Below the pieces are notes generated by a model. It did no database searches, was not told the DNA's origin, and saw only the letters and a list, made by a program, of their open reading frames with translations. DNA of 64,000 nt, taken from contig NZ_CP051625.1 in assembly GCF_012844345.1 (NCBI RefSeq), positions 3,472,001 through 3,536,000 of the forward strand, given 5' to 3'. This document shows positions 31,675 to 41,724 of the stretch, in pieces. The position numbers and the translations under genes are program-made. The first letter of the stretch is position 1. Each line of letters starts with the position of its first letter. This stretch comes from Pseudomonas sp. gcc21 (GTDB lineage Bacteria; Pseudomonadota; Gammaproteobacteria; Pseudomonadales; Pseudomonadaceae).

Positions 31675-33413
31675 CAGCGGGCCCCCAGACGTTCTCGAGT
31701 CGAACGGATCAGTTCACCTTCTACTTCGTCTTCCACGGCTTCTCTCCAGACGGCACGCGCTTCTGACTTGCGGCCTTGTTTCCATAACACCTCTCCAAGA
31801 TGTGCTGCAACTTCCTGGTCGGGGAATTCACGGTACGCCTGGCGCAAGAGTTCCTCGGCCATGTCCAGGTTGCCGAGTCGGTAATGGACCCAGCCCAGAC
31901 TGTCTACAATTGCTGCATCATCCGGTTCGAGGCGATGCGCCCGTTCGATCAGCTCCAGGGCTTCGTCCAGCCGCTCGTTACGGTCGGCTAGCGTGTAGCC
32001 CAGGGCGTTGAGGGCCATGGCGTTATCCGGCTCGCGTTCAAGAATGGCGCGTAAATCGTTCTCGAGCCCTGCGGGGTCGCCGAGTTTTTCCGAAACCATA
32101 GCGCGCATGTACAGCAGGTTGGTGTGCGCCTCGAATTCCTGCAGCGCTTCGTTGATGCGGTCCAGCGCGCGTTGAGGATACGCGTCGAACAAGGCTTCGA
32201 TTTCGATCAAATACAGCTGAAGTTGATGATCAGAGTACGCCAGACGATCTGCCGCCAGCGTGACTGCCAGCCTGTCAGGGTTGTCACGTTCCATCAGCAC
32301 GCGGCTGATCTGCAGGCGGGAAGTCAAAAATTCGTTGCCATTATCAATGCTCTGCCAGGTGCGCAGTGCATCTTCCTGACGGCCGGATTCCTGGTAGGCG
32401 AGGCCAAGGTGATACAAACCGGTGCTGTTGCCGGGTGCGATGTCGTTCAGGCGTTCCAGGTACTCGATGGCTGCGTCGTTCTCGCCACTCTCAAGGTTCA
32501 CCAGGCCGAGTGCCAGCAGCAGCTCGGCATCATTCGGATTCTGCTCTACCAACAGGGAGAACTGCGCTGCGGCCGCGTCCAGATCGTCGTTTGCAACCAA
32601 TAGTCTGGCGAGCAGCAGGCGCATGCGCGTGTCGTCCGGAAAACTGATAAGGCCAGCCTGCAACGTCGAAATGGCTTCCTGCGTTTCGCCCTGTTCGGCC
32701 AACAAACGGGCGTGCAGCATGACTGGAGCCGCGGCGGTGTGCGCCGCCGGGTTCTGTTCGAGCAATGCCAGGGCTTCGGCCTGACGACCTTCCTGTTGCA
32801 GCAGCAGAGCGGTAGCGAACACCAGCTGCGCGTTATCCGGATTCGTCTGCTGTAACTGTTGCAGACTCTGCAGTGCGGCCTGGCGCGTTGCAGAATCGGT
32901 CTGTGCGGCGGCGAGGGCAAGGAAATCGAAATGCGTTTCGCCGTGCAGCGCGAGCACTTCCTCCATCATCGCCATGGCCTGTTCATGGTCCCCGGCTCTG
33001 GCCAGCTGTAAAGCGGCGGCGCGTAGCGCTTCGGGATCTTCCGGCGACACCTCAACCCAAAGCAGCGCCATGTCCAGTGCCGGCTGCTGTGCGCCGAGAA
33101 ATTCTGCCACCTGCATGGCGCGCTGAATGACGCCCGGATCCTGGGTAATACGCGCTTGCTCTACATAGTTGTTCAGCGCTATGTCGAAGCGGTTTCGCTG
33201 GCCAGCGATCTCGGCGCTGAGCAGAGCGAACAGCGTGTCCCGGCTGAATTGGCCATATACTACGGGCGGCTCCGGTTCTGGTTGCTGTGTAACCGAGGGT
33301 TGAGGGTTCGCACGCTGCGGCGACGGCTGTTGGGAGTCGCCTGTCGCAGCACAGCCGGAGAGCCAGAGTCCGAATGCCGTGACCAGCAAGGGATAGGTGT
33401 AGGAAGCCTTCAT
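31674..33413 (-). CDS. Tetratricopeptide-repeat lipoprotein (PA4667 type)
   Basis: Product of 579 aa from ATG 33413. A signal peptide with lipobox LSGC (Cys near residue 19) is followed by a Pro/Gln linker and by many TPR units covering residues 60-560, for example YLERLNDIAPGNSTGLYHLG. The frame is open to 33689, but the extra 92 codons lack family features and run into the hemA start region. It is always upstream of lolB in Pseudomonas, and an envelope scaffolding role is likely. Its promoter region faces that of hemA. Confidence 0.88.
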   Translation of the reverse strand: MKASYTYPLLVTAFGLWLSGCAATGDSQQPSPQRANPQPSVTQQPEPEPPVVYGQFSRDTLFALLSAEIAGQRNRFDIALNNYVEQARITQDPGVIQRAMQVAEFLGAQQPALDMALLWVEVSPEDPEALRAAALQLARAGDHEQAMAMMEEVLALHGETHFDFLALAAAQTDSATRQAALQSLQQLQQTNPDNAQLVFATALLLQQEGRQAEALALLEQNPAAHTAAAPVMLHARLLAEQGETQEAISTLQAGLISFPDDTRMRLLLARLLVANDDLDAAAAQFSLLVEQNPNDAELLLALGLVNLESGENDAAIEYLERLNDIAPGNSTGLYHLGLAYQESGRQEDALRTWQSIDNGNEFLTSRLQISRVLMERDNPDRLAVTLAADRLAYSDHQLQLYLIEIEALFDAYPQRALDRINEALQEFEAHTNLLYMRAMVSEKLGDPAGLENDLRAILEREPDNAMALNALGYTLADRNERLDEALELIERAHRLEPDDAAIVDSLGWVHYRLGNLDMAEELLRQAYREFPDQEVAAHLGEVLWKQGRKSEARAVWREAVEDEVEGELIRSTRERLGAR

Positions 33414-33603
33414 TGACAGAGACGCTCGAATCGTTACAGGCGGGAAGCGCATCATGACACAGGATACCGCGCAAGCCCAAAGCAGGGCCTGGTGAAAATG
33501 CCTGACGCCAGTTGGGCAAGCGGTGCCTGGACCATTGTCAGCCTGGCCGAAGGCTGTGTTCGGGATAGAGCGATGCGCTGGATGACGGAAATCCCTGCGG
33601 GAA

Positions 33604-33632
33604 TTGATCAGCGTCGGCTTACATAGGACAAT
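33604..33632 (+). promoter_or_regulatory. Putative hemA promoter
   Basis: TTGATC (33604-33609), 17-base spacer and GACAAT (33627-33632), about 40 bases before the hemA ATG. It lies in the 260-base divergent space between hemA and the TPR lipoprotein gene. Spotted by eye. Confidence 0.35.
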
Positions 33633-33673
33633 TGCACGTTTTCGACCCGTGTCGTTCGGGCATATGAGGCTCC

Positions 33674-34948
33674 ATGGGCTTTCTCGCATTCGGGATCAAT
33701 CACAAGACTGCTGCTGTAGACGTGCGCGAGCGGGTGGCGTTTGCGCCTGAACGTCTGGCTGACGCGCTGCAGCAGATGCTGAGCGAAACGCATGCTCAGG
33801 AAGTGGCGATCCTCTCTACCTGCAACCGTACCGAGATCTACTGCGCCCAAGATCATCCGGACATTGATCGGGTGGTGGAATGGGTAGCGCATTACCACGG
33901 GTTTGATATTACTGATCTGCAGGATTGCAGCTATATACACAGCGATGCCGGGGCGGTGCGGCACATGATGCGCGTTGCCGCCGGGCTGGATTCGATGGTG
34001 TTGGGCGAGCCGCAGATTTTTGGTCAGATGAAGGATGCCTGGCAGGCGGCGCGCACCGCCGGAACCCTGGGGCCCTATCTCGACCGGTTGTTTCAGAGCA
34101 CCTTCAACACCGCCAAACAGGTCCGCACGGACACAGCGATAGGCGAGAACCCTGTATCGGTCGCCTTTGCAGCGGTGAGCCTGGCGCGGCAGATCTTCTC
34201 CGACCTGCGACGCAGTACGGCCTTGTTGATTGGCGCCGGCGAAACCATCGCGCTGGTCGCCCGGCATCTGTATGACCAGGGCGTCAGCAATATCATCGTT
34301 GCCAACCGGACGCTTGAACGTGCGCAGCTGCTCAGCGAACCGCTCGGCGGGCAGGCTATCATTCTCAACGACATTCCTGACGTACTGTCGCGGTGCGACA
34401 TCATCATCAGCTCCACCGCCAGTCCCTTGCCGATCCTGGGCAAGGGTACGGTTGAGCGAGCGCTGCGCAAGCGCAAACACCGGCCGGTATTCATGGTCGA
34501 TATCGCCGTGCCGCGTGACATCGAGCCGGAGGTTGGCGGACTCTCGGATGTGTATCTGTACACCGTCGACGATCTGCACGAAGTCATCGAAGAAAACATG
34601 CGTTCGCGTCAGGGCGCTGCCGAGGCGGCGGAAAGACTGATCGAGCAGGGCACCACCGAGTTCATGCAGCGCTTGAGGGCGCGAGCGGCGGTGGATGTTC
34701 TGCGTCGCTACCGCCAGAAGGCTGAACAATTGCGCGACCAGGAACTGCTCAAGGCGCAGGCGAAACTTGAGCGCGGCGGGGATCCGGCGGCTGTGCTGGC
34801 GGAAATGGCCCGGGCGCTGACCAACAAACTGCTGCATGACCCGAGTGTGCAGCTCAAGCAGATGAGCGCAGAGGGTCGGGCTGAAGCGCTGGCGCTGGCG
34901 CAGGAACTGTTCGCGCTGGACGACGAGACGAATTCACCACAAGGCTGA
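33674..34948 (+). CDS. hemA: Glutamyl-tRNA reductase
   Basis: Product of 424 aa that reduces glutamyl-tRNA to glutamate-1-semialdehyde, the first step of haem synthesis by the C5 pathway. The catalytic Cys is C50 in [11 protein letters not shown]. The NADPH-binding domain has [15 protein letters not shown], and a dimerisation helix region ends the protein. First gene of hemA-prfA-prmC-moeB-murI, with only two bases before prfA. Haem synthesis also appears here in hemH at 41.7 kb. Confidence 0.97.
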   Translation: MGFLAFGINHKTAAVDVRERVAFAPERLADALQQMLSETHAQEVAILSTCNRTEIYCAQDHPDIDRVVEWVAHYHGFDITDLQDCSYIHSDAGAVRHMMRVAAGLDSMVLGEPQIFGQMKDAWQAARTAGTLGPYLDRLFQSTFNTAKQVRTDTAIGENPVSVAFAAVSLARQIFSDLRRSTALLIGAGETIALVARHLYDQGVSNIIVANRTLERAQLLSEPLGGQAIILNDIPDVLSRCDIIISSTASPLPILGKGTVERALRKRKHRPVFMVDIAVPRDIEPEVGGLSDVYLYTVDDLHEVIEENMRSRQGAAEAAERLIEQGTTEFMQRLRARAAVDVLRRYRQKAEQLRDQELLKAQAKLERGGDPAAVLAEMARALTNKLLHDPSVQLKQMSAEGRAEALALAQELFALDDETNSPQG

Positions 34949-34950
34949 CC

Positions 34951-36036
34951 ATGAAGGCATCACTGTTAAACCGGCTGGACATACTGACGGAACGCTTTGA
35001 AGAACTCTCCGCCCTGCTTAGCGATGCGGAAGTAATCAGCGACCAGAACCGCTTTCGTGCCTATTCCCGCGAATATGCCGAGCTCGAGCCAACTATCAGC
35101 TGCTATGCCCAGTGGAAACAGGTCACCGCTGATCTCGCCGAGGCGCGCAGTCTGCTCAAGGACAGCGACGCTGATATGCGGGAAATGGCCGAGGAAGATG
35201 CCAAGGACTGTCAGGCCCGGCTTGGGGTGCTCGAAGAAGACCTCAACCGCTTGCTGTTGCCCAAAGACCCGAACGACGAACGCAACGTGTTTCTTGAAGT
35301 ACGCGCCGGGACCGGTGGTGACGAGGCGGCAATATTCGCCGGTGACCTGTTCCGCATGTATTCGCGCTACGCCGAGCGCCAGGGCTGGCAGGTCGAGATT
35401 CTCTCGGAGAACATCGGCGAGCATGGAGGGTACAAGGAAGTCATTGCCCGGGTAGAAGGGCGCGGCGTGTACGCCAAGCTCAAGTTTGAATCCGGCGCGC
35501 ACCGGGTCCAGCGCGTGCCGGAAACCGAGTCTCAGGGGCGTATCCATACCTCGGCGTGCACCGTAGCGGTATTGCCAGAAATGGACGAGCAGGCCGCCGT
35601 GGAGATCAACCCGGCGGACCTTCGGGTGGATACCTATCGCTCTTCGGGCGCGGGCGGACAGCACGTCAACAAGACCGATTCCGCGATACGTCTGACGCAT
35701 TTGCCAACCGGCATTGTGGTGGAATGCCAGGAAGAGCGCTCGCAGCACAAGAACCGCGCCAAGGCCATGAGCCTGCTGCAATCCAAACTGGTCAGTCGCC
35801 AGCGCGAGGCGCAGGATAAAGAAGTTTCCGATGCCCGCCGGCAGTTGGTCGGATCGGGGGATCGCTCCGAGCGTATCCGCACCTATAACTTCCCCCAGGG
35901 CCGGGTAACCGATCACCGCATCAACCTGACCCTGTACAGCCTCGATCAGGTTATTCAGGGAGAGCTCGACAACGTCATCGAGCCGCTGCTGCGCGAACAT
36001 CAGGCTGACCAGTTGGCCGATCTGGAACACGCATGA
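34951..36036 (+). CDS. prfA: Peptide chain release factor 1
   Basis: Product of 361 aa that reads UAA and UAG and triggers peptide release. The GGQ motif is at residues 235-237. The stop-codon recognition tripeptide reads PET at 190-192, where E. coli has PAT. The Gln of GGQ is the substrate of the methyltransferase PrmC encoded next, whose start overlaps the prfA stop by four bases. Confidence 0.97.
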   Translation: MKASLLNRLDILTERFEELSALLSDAEVISDQNRFRAYSREYAELEPTISCYAQWKQVTADLAEARSLLKDSDADMREMAEEDAKDCQARLGVLEEDLNRLLLPKDPNDERNVFLEVRAGTGGDEAAIFAGDLFRMYSRYAERQGWQVEILSENIGEHGGYKEVIARVEGRGVYAKLKFESGAHRVQRVPETESQGRIHTSACTVAVLPEMDEQAAVEINPADLRVDTYRSSGAGGQHVNKTDSAIRLTHLPTGIVVECQEERSQHKNRAKAMSLLQSKLVSRQREAQDKEVSDARRQLVGSGDRSERIRTYNFPQGRVTDHRINLTLYSLDQVIQGELDNVIEPLLREHQADQLADLEHA

Positions 36037-36869
36037 GCCTGGATCTGGCGTCCCTGCTGCACGCTGCGGCGCTGCCGGATTCAGACAGTCCGCGGCTGGA
36101 TGCCGAACTGTTGCTGGCGCACGCCTTGAACAAGCCACGCAGTTTTCTGCTGACTTGGCCGGAGCATCAACCACAGCCCGAGCAGGTTGAACGCTTCCAG
36201 CACTTGTTGCAGCGTCGCCGAGCGGGCGAGCCGGTTGCCTATCTGCTCGGGCAGAGGGGTTTCTGGAGCCTGGACCTGGAAGTCGACAGCTCGACGCTGA
36301 TTCCGCGTCCGGATACCGAGCGGCTGGTTGAAGTCGCGCTGGAGCGCCGCGTCAAACAACCGGCCCGAGTGCTTGATCTGGGTACCGGAACGGGCGCCGT
36401 GGCACTTGCTCTGGCGGTCGAACGGCCCGCCTGGAACGTTACCGGCTGCGATAGCTCGGCCTCCGCTGTCGCGCTGTCCGAGCGTAACCGCCAGCGGCTG
36501 GGCATCAGCAATGCCGTCTTTTTACTCAGTGACTGGTTTGCCGGCCTCGCTCAGAGCGAGGCGTTTGATCTGATTGTTTCCAACCCACCCTACATAGCTG
36601 AAAACGACCCGCATCTGGCTGAAGGCGATGTACGTTTCGAGCCGGCTTCTGCACTGGTCAGCGGGCCTGACGGTCTGGGTGACATCCGGCATATCGTGCA
36701 CGCAGCGCCAGGCTACCTGCAATCAACGGGCTGGCTGCTGCTGGAGCATGGTTGGGAGCAGGCGGGTGCAGTGCGCGAGTTGCTCGTTGCGCGGGGCTTT
36801 GTCGAAGTGCAGTCCTGGCAGGATCTTGCCGGCCATCAACGCGTCAGCGGAGGACGCTGGCATGAATGA
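36033..36869 (+). CDS. prmC: Release factor glutamine methyltransferase
   Basis: Product of 278 aa that methylates the GGQ glutamine of RF1 and RF2 with S-adenosylmethionine. The SAM site [15 protein letters not shown] is near residue 113 and the catalytic NPPY at 184-187. It overlaps prfA by four bases and moeB by eight. Confidence 0.97.
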   Translation: MSLDLASLLHAAALPDSDSPRLDAELLLAHALNKPRSFLLTWPEHQPQPEQVERFQHLLQRRRAGEPVAYLLGQRGFWSLDLEVDSSTLIPRPDTERLVEVALERRVKQPARVLDLGTGTGAVALALAVERPAWNVTGCDSSASAVALSERNRQRLGISNAVFLLSDWFAGLAQSEAFDLIVSNPPYIAENDPHLAEGDVRFEPASALVSGPDGLGDIRHIVHAAPGYLQSTGWLLLEHGWEQAGAVRELLVARGFVEVQSWQDLAGHQRVSGGRWHE

Positions 36870-37614
36870 TCAGCAGCTATTGCGTTACAGCCGGCAGATT
36901 CTGCTGCCGCAAATCGATATCGAGGGGCAGCAACGCCTTCTTCAAAGCAGAGTGCTGATTGTCGGGCTGGGCGGGCTGGGTGCACCGGCCGCGCTATATC
37001 TGGCCGCGGCAGGCGTCGGCACGCTGGTGCTGGCGGATCATGATGCGGTAGACACCACCAACCTACACCGTCAGATCATCCACCTTACCCGGGATGTCGG
37101 CCGGGCCAAGGTAGAATCGGCAGGTGATACGCTGCAGGCGCTCAATACCGACGTCCAGCTGGCACTGATTGATCACGCGCTGGAAGGCGAGACGCTGAAT
37201 CGCGCCGTGCGGGATGTGGATCTGGTGCTCGATTGCTCTGATAACTTCGCTACCCGATTGGCGGTCAACGCCGCCTGTTTTGCGGCGGGCAGGCCTTTGG
37301 TTTCCGGTGCAGCGATTCGGCTGGAGGGACAGGTCAGTGTGTTTGATCCCCGGCGCAAAGACAGCCCCTGTTACCAGTGTCTCTACGGGGAAGGCGATGA
37401 AGAGGCGTTGAGCTGCAGCGAGGCAGGTGTGATCGGTCCCTTGGTGGGCATGATTGGCAGTCTGCAGGCGTTGGAAGCGCTCAAGTTGCTGGCAGGTTTT
37501 GGCGAGCCGCTGACCGGCCGGTTGCTGTTGATAGATGCCTTGGCCAGCCGCTTCCGGGAGATGCGCATCAAGCGTGACCCTGCCTGCGACTGCTGTGGGG
37601 ACCGCCGGCCTTGA
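36862..37614 (+). CDS. moeB: Molybdopterin-synthase adenylyltransferase-like protein (ThiF/MoeB/HesA)
   Basis: Product of 250 aa from ATG 36862, which overlaps the prmC stop by eight bases; the frame extends upstream only inside prmC. The nucleotide-binding loop GLGGLG is at 35-40, NLHRQIIH contains R70, and two CxxC zinc pairs are at C170/C173 and C242/C245. It adenylates the C-terminus of a sulphur-carrier protein such as MoaD. It could equally serve ThiS; the gene position matches moeB in P. aeruginosa. Confidence 0.9.
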   Translation: MNDQQLLRYSRQILLPQIDIEGQQRLLQSRVLIVGLGGLGAPAALYLAAAGVGTLVLADHDAVDTTNLHRQIIHLTRDVGRAKVESAGDTLQALNTDVQLALIDHALEGETLNRAVRDVDLVLDCSDNFATRLAVNAACFAAGRPLVSGAAIRLEGQVSVFDPRRKDSPCYQCLYGEGDEEALSCSEAGVIGPLVGMIGSLQALEALKLLAGFGEPLTGRLLLIDALASRFREMRIKRDPACDCCGDRRP

Positions 37615-38402
37615 GCAACAACGCACCGGTCGGCGTGTTCGACTCCGGGGTCGGCGGATTGTCCGTGCTGGGCGAAATCAACCGCCTGTTGCCGCAGGAG
37701 ACGCTGCTGTATGTCGCCGACAGCGGCCACGTTCCCTACGGCGAGAAATCGGCTGAATATATTCGTGAGCGAAGCCGGAAGATCGCTTCGTTTCTGGTTG
37801 AGCAGGGCGCCAAAGCATTGGTACTCGCCTGTAACACGGCCACTGCAGCGGCGGTTGCCGACTTGCGCAGCCTGTATGACATGCCCGTCGTCGGCATGGA
37901 ACCCGCCGTCAAACCGGCGGCGCTGGCGACGCGCACCGGGGTGGTCGGTGTGCTGGCAACGACCGGGACCTTGCAAAGCGCGCGCTTCGCCGCCTTGCTG
38001 GATCGTTTTGCCGGTGCTGTGCGCGTAGTAACTCAGCCGTGCCCGGGACTGGTGGAATGCGTGGAGCGCGGCGAGCTGCAAGGGCAGCATGTTGAGCAAT
38101 TGCTGCGTTCCTATACTGATCCGCTGCTTGAGGCCGGGTGCGATACGCTGATCCTGGGGTGCACCCACTACCCGTTCCTGCGCGCTCAGCTCATGACCAT
38201 TCTTCCCTCCGGCATTACCCTGGTCGATACCGGCGCTGCTGTCGCAAGGCAATTGCGTGCGCGTCTATCCGAAGCCGAGCTGCTTGCCGACGGCGCGAGC
38301 CAGGGTCCCCGGTTCTGGAGTACGGCTGCACCAAAATCACTGGAGGACGTGTTACGCGTGCTCTGGGGGCGGAACGAGACGGTGCGGGCGTTGTCTGTGT
38401 AA
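37611..38402 (+). CDS. murI: Glutamate racemase
   Basis: Product of 263 aa that makes D-glutamate for peptidoglycan. The two catalytic cysteines are C74 in ACNTATAA and C184 in [17 protein letters not shown] near the N-terminus is diagnostic. The start is TTG 37611, overlapping the moeB TGA by three bases, with GGGGA about ten bases upstream; no ATG lies near the conserved N-terminus. Last gene of the hemA operon. Confidence 0.94.
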   Translation: MSNNAPVGVFDSGVGGLSVLGEINRLLPQETLLYVADSGHVPYGEKSAEYIRERSRKIASFLVEQGAKALVLACNTATAAAVADLRSLYDMPVVGMEPAVKPAALATRTGVVGVLATTGTLQSARFAALLDRFAGAVRVVTQPCPGLVECVERGELQGQHVEQLLRSYTDPLLEAGCDTLILGCTHYPFLRAQLMTILPSGITLVDTGAAVARQLRARLSEAELLADGASQGPRFWSTAAPKSLEDVLRVLWGRNETVRALSV

Positions 38403-38447
38403 ACGGATACAAATGGGCTTGTAGCTCGATGCGCAAGGAAAAAATCA

Positions 38448-38978
38448 ATGAAAAAACGCGGTCTTGTAGTTGGATGCCTGCTGTCCTTTTCGACGTTGGC
38501 GCCATTAGTTCACGCGGTGGATGGAATCTCTGTTGAGGCGGGCAGAAGCTCAGAGTCCACCAACACCTTCCGGTTAGCAGCTCAATTCGATTTTGGGCAG
38601 ACCCTTTGGCAGAACCAGTCCGGCAACGTGCGGCTCGGCGGTTACTGGGACGCAGGTGTGCGTCGCTGGAGCGGTCTTGACGCCACTACGGTTGCTATCT
38701 CGCCGGTGTTGCGACTCGATTTTGGTAGCCCCAACAGCGCTATGACGCCCTATATCGAAGCGGGTATCGGTGCGTCCTATTTCACTCGAACAGATTTCGA
38801 CAGTGAAAATATCGACCTGGGCTCGAAATTCCAGTTCGAGGACAGATTGGGTGCGGGTGTGCGTTTCGCTGACGGTTCGCAGCTTGGCCTGCGCGTATTC
38901 CACTATTCCAACGCCGGCATCAAAAGCCCGAACAACGGTATCGAAACAGTCTCTTTGCATTACCGCTTCGATATCTGA
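38448..38978 (+). CDS. pagL: Lipid A 3-O-deacylase PagL
   Basis: Product of 176 aa. A signal peptide (about 1-23, ending VHA) precedes an eight-strand outer-membrane beta-barrel. The catalytic triad of PagL is present with exact spacing: H152 and S154 in FHYSNAG and E166 in NNGIE (P. aeruginosa H126, S128, E140 in the mature protein). It ends with the aromatic C-terminus YRFDI expected for barrel insertion. It removes the 3-O acyl chain of lipid A. It follows murI as in P. aeruginosa. Confidence 0.92.
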   Translation: MKKRGLVVGCLLSFSTLAPLVHAVDGISVEAGRSSESTNTFRLAAQFDFGQTLWQNQSGNVRLGGYWDAGVRRWSGLDATTVAISPVLRLDFGSPNSAMTPYIEAGIGASYFTRTDFDSENIDLGSKFQFEDRLGAGVRFADGSQLGLRVFHYSNAGIKSPNNGIETVSLHYRFDI

Positions 38979-39004
38979 CAGCAACCGGAATGTTCCGGCC
39001 AGAG

Positions 39005-39027
39005 GCCCCGCCACAGCCAGGCGGGGC
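39005..39027. terminator. Hairpin between the convergent pagL and DUF2878 genes
   Basis: GCCCCGCC (39005-39012) pairs perfectly with GGCGGGGC (39020-39027) across a seven-base loop. It sits between two converging stops. No T-run follows on either strand, so termination strength is doubtful. Confidence 0.5.
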
Positions 39028-39029
39028 AC

Positions 39030-39569
39030 TTAGCGGCGCTTGTTCCTGCTTTCAGCCAGCTTCATTCGATATTGTTCGCGGTACAGCTGAGCAAAACCAT
39101 GCAGCAGTGGAAACAAGACGGCCCAGCTGATAGCGGCAATCGCCAGAGTGGTTGCCGGCTCTTGTCCGAGGTTTACACCGCGTAACCCAGCGATAGCACT
39201 GTAGACGGCCAACGCTGCAACGGCGCCAACAGTGCTGGCCAGCCACCACGTTCGGCCGCTCCAGGCCAGGCTATGATTCAGCGTCGTTCCCAGCAGAGCC
39301 CAGAACAGCGCCTGCCACAGCGGAACCAGGGCGGGATCACCGGGATAACTGAACAGACTCATTTGCAGCATGAAGGAATCCAGAGCTGCGCCAGCCAGCA
39401 TCGTACTCACCACTGTCTTGCCTTCCGCTGACCAAGAGCTGACCAGCGCAAAGTGCATTACCAGTGCAACAAGGGCGACCAGTAGCCATCCGGAATATCC
39501 GCCCAGCAGACAGGCTAGCCAGCCAACGACGAATAATGTTGCATTGATGGAGTTGTTTCGTGCCGCCAT
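39030..39569 (-). CDS. DUF2878 family membrane protein
   Basis: Product of 179 aa with five or six hydrophobic helices and a basic C-terminus (MKLAESRNKRR). The pattern matches DUF2878, a small family of inner-membrane proteins of unknown function found in gammaproteobacteria. It lies 54 bases downstream of the flavoprotein gene on the same strand. Confidence 0.75.
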   Translation of the reverse strand: MAARNNSINATLFVVGWLACLLGGYSGWLLVALVALVMHFALVSSWSAEGKTVVSTMLAGAALDSFMLQMSLFSYPGDPALVPLWQALFWALLGTTLNHSLAWSGRTWWLASTVGAVAALAVYSAIAGLRGVNLGQEPATTLAIAAISWAVLFPLLHGFAQLYREQYRMKLAESRNKRR

Positions 39570-39623
39570 TGAGTCCTCTGAATGATGGAGCCGGCTGAAG
39601 AGTCTACCTATGCTTGCCCGGAA

Positions 39624-40601
39624 TCAGACCAGGGTGCGCGCGGTCTGTTGTCCGCTAAGCCAGGCGTTTTCGACCCGGCCGTCCAGGCACCAGTCACCAC
39701 ACACGTAAAGCCCCAGCTCCGGGGCCGCCAATGCGCCCCAGTTACGCGTCTCATCAGGGCGCGCGAGAAGCCAACGGTGGGCATACGTAAAAGCAGGCTC
39801 AGCAAGCGCGATCCCCAGGACGTCGGACAGGGCGTCGAGCAAGTGTGCTGCGACCGATTCAGGCGAAGCCTCAAGATGATCAGCTGCCCAGGCGGGGGTT
39901 GAGTGCGCTACCCAGCTGTCGTTGCCGTGGCGCCCGGGCTTGCTGCTGTTGCGCGAGATCCAGTCGAGTGGGCCCCCGCGTACAAAGCAGGCGTCGACGG
40001 GCGTTGTCAGTGGCTGTTCGAAGGCGACAGCCAGCGTCCAGGTCGGGGACATGCTGATCTGCGCTAGGGTCTGCTGCAATGTTGGAGCGGGTTCCAGTAG
40101 CGCGATCGCCTGCGGTGCAGGCACAGCCACCACGACACGGTCAAAGGGACCATACGTTGCGCCCGTGTCATCCGCCAGCATCCACTGTTCCGCGTCAATT
40201 CGATGCAACTGAGCGATGCGCGTCTGGCTGGTGAGCACTGCATCTCCCAGTAGCTGGCGCGGCAGGGCAGACATGCCGGGAAGACCGACGAAGCGCTGCT
40301 GGTCATCAGGTGATTCATGCAAGCCGGTAGCGTCGCAGCAATAGAGTCTGGGCGTCCATTCCGCTACCCATCCACTGTCCAGCCAATGCTGTAGCGCGTG
40401 GCGAAAGCGGGTATCACGCGCGGTGAAATACTGAGCGCCCAGGTCAAGCCCGCCAACGGCCGTTCGTTTGGTGCTCAAGCGCCCGCCGCAGCCTCTGCTC
40501 TTGTCAAACAGAAACACCTGATGATCAGCCTCGCGCAGGGCGCTGGCGGCACTGACGCCTGCCAGACCGGCACCGATGACGGCGATACGAAGAGAACTCA
40601 T
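39624..40601 (-). CDS. Renalase-like FAD-dependent amine oxidoreductase
   Basis: Product of 325 aa. The dinucleotide-binding motif VIGAGLAGVSAASAL is at residues 8-22, followed by FDKSRGCGGRLSTKR and DLGAQYFTARD, which are typical of the bacterial renalase/NAD(P)-binding amine oxidase group. A second FAD contact, GLYVCGDWCLDGRVENAWLS, is near the C-terminus. Bacterial renalases of Pseudomonas oxidise isomeric forms of beta-NAD(P)H; whether this one does is not known. It is divergent from the TIGR01777 gene. Confidence 0.82.
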   Translation of the reverse strand: MSSLRIAVIGAGLAGVSAASALREADHQVFLFDKSRGCGGRLSTKRTAVGGLDLGAQYFTARDTRFRHALQHWLDSGWVAEWTPRLYCCDATGLHESPDDQQRFVGLPGMSALPRQLLGDAVLTSQTRIAQLHRIDAEQWMLADDTGATYGPFDRVVVAVPAPQAIALLEPAPTLQQTLAQISMSPTWTLAVAFEQPLTTPVDACFVRGGPLDWISRNSSKPGRHGNDSWVAHSTPAWAADHLEASPESVAAHLLDALSDVLGIALAEPAFTYAHRWLLARPDETRNWGALAAPELGLYVCGDWCLDGRVENAWLSGQQTARTLV

Positions 40602-40809
40602 GGGCGGAGGTCCTGTTGGGCTAAACTCGTTGGGCGATCATCATACGGTCGGTTGCTGGTCTCTGTACATTCAGGACCGCTCTGGATAGTACCGTTCAGC
40701 TGAGGCAATCGCGATTGATCAGTGACCTGTTAAGCTTGGATCCAGCGTTTTCGCCGTTTCGCAGGATTGTTTTTTTTTCCAGGGAATCACATATGCAGGG
40801 AGTCGAGCC

Positions 40810-41709
40810 ATGCACGTATTGTTAACAGGAGGGACAGGCCTGGTTGGACGGGCGTTGTGTCATCGTTTGTTAGCGCAGGGGCACCAGGTAAGCGTGTGGA
40901 GCCGACGACCCGAGCAGGTCCGCGCGTTATGCGGTTCGGAAGTCAGAGGCGTCGGTCGTCTGGAGCAGCTGGATGCGGTGCCGCTGGACGCCGTTATCAA
41001 CCTGGCTGGAGCACCCATAGCGGATCGGCGCTGGACGCCGCAACGCAAAGCGCAACTCTGGTCCAGCAGAGTGTCACTCACTGAACACCTGGTGGACTGG
41101 ATGGGCAGCCTGAAAAACCGGCCGTCAGTAATGATCAGCGGATCAGCTGTTGGCTGGTATGGCGATGGCGGCGAGGCAGAGCTGACGGAAGACAGTGCAG
41201 CCAACCGGCAATATGCTCATACGCTCTGCGACGCCTGGGAGGCCGCAGCCAGGCGCGCGAGCTCGCACGGTATTCGGGTGTGCGTGGTGCGCACCGGGCT
41301 GGTGCTGGCGCCGGGCGGCGGCTTTTTGCAACGTCTGCTCACACCGTTCAGCCTGGGGCTTGGCGGGCCGATAGGCTCGGGCAGGCAATACATGTCGTGG
41401 ATCCATATTGAGGATGAGGTCGGTATTATCCTGCACCTGCTGCACCACCCGGACTGCAAGGGGATATATAACGCCACTGCGCCTGAGCCGGTCACCAATA
41501 AAACATTCAGCCGGGCGCTGGGCAGGACGCTGCATCGGCCCGCCTTTTTGCCAGTACCCGGTATCGCTTTGAAAGCGGCTCTGGGGGAGATGTCCGTTCT
41601 GCTGTTGACTGGGCAGCGTGTGCTGCCAGCCAGAATCACCGAAGCGGGCTACAGCTTTCGCCATGCGGCGCTCGAAGCGGCGTTGGATGATGTAATAAAC
41701 AATCACTGA
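40810..41709 (+). CDS. TIGR01777 family NAD(P)-dependent epimerase
   Basis: Product of 299 aa. The Rossmann motif TGGTGLVGRAL is at residues 6-16, the family signature SGSAVGWYGDGGEAELTE near 113, and a DUF1731 C-terminal segment completes it. The family (E. coli YfcH, plant SulA-type) has no confirmed reaction. It is followed by hemH after 15 bases, probably on the same transcript. A T-rich tract at 40769-40779 precedes the gene. Confidence 0.88.
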   Translation: MHVLLTGGTGLVGRALCHRLLAQGHQVSVWSRRPEQVRALCGSEVRGVGRLEQLDAVPLDAVINLAGAPIADRRWTPQRKAQLWSSRVSLTEHLVDWMGSLKNRPSVMISGSAVGWYGDGGEAELTEDSAANRQYAHTLCDAWEAAARRASSHGIRVCVVRTGLVLAPGGGFLQRLLTPFSLGLGGPIGSGRQYMSWIHIEDEVGIILHLLHHPDCKGIYNATAPEPVTNKTFSRALGRTLHRPAFLPVPGIALKAALGEMSVLLLTGQRVLPARITEAGYSFRHAALEAALDDVINNH

Positions 41710-41724
41710 ATATCGGAGCAGTCA

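Noticed and set aside
33414..33689. N-terminal extension of the TPR lipoprotein to 33689
   Set aside because: It would put the lipoprotein signal peptide at residue 93 and overlap the hemA start; the start at 33413 restores a normal signal.
33608..34837. 409-aa open frame on the minus strand opposite hemA
   Set aside because: It lies wholly opposite hemA, which has clear catalytic motifs, and its translation is low in family-like features. It reflects high G+C codon bias.
34966..36174. 402-aa open frame on the minus strand opposite prfA and prmC
   Set aside because: Antisense to two certain genes with full motifs; no recognisable domain or ribosome binding site.
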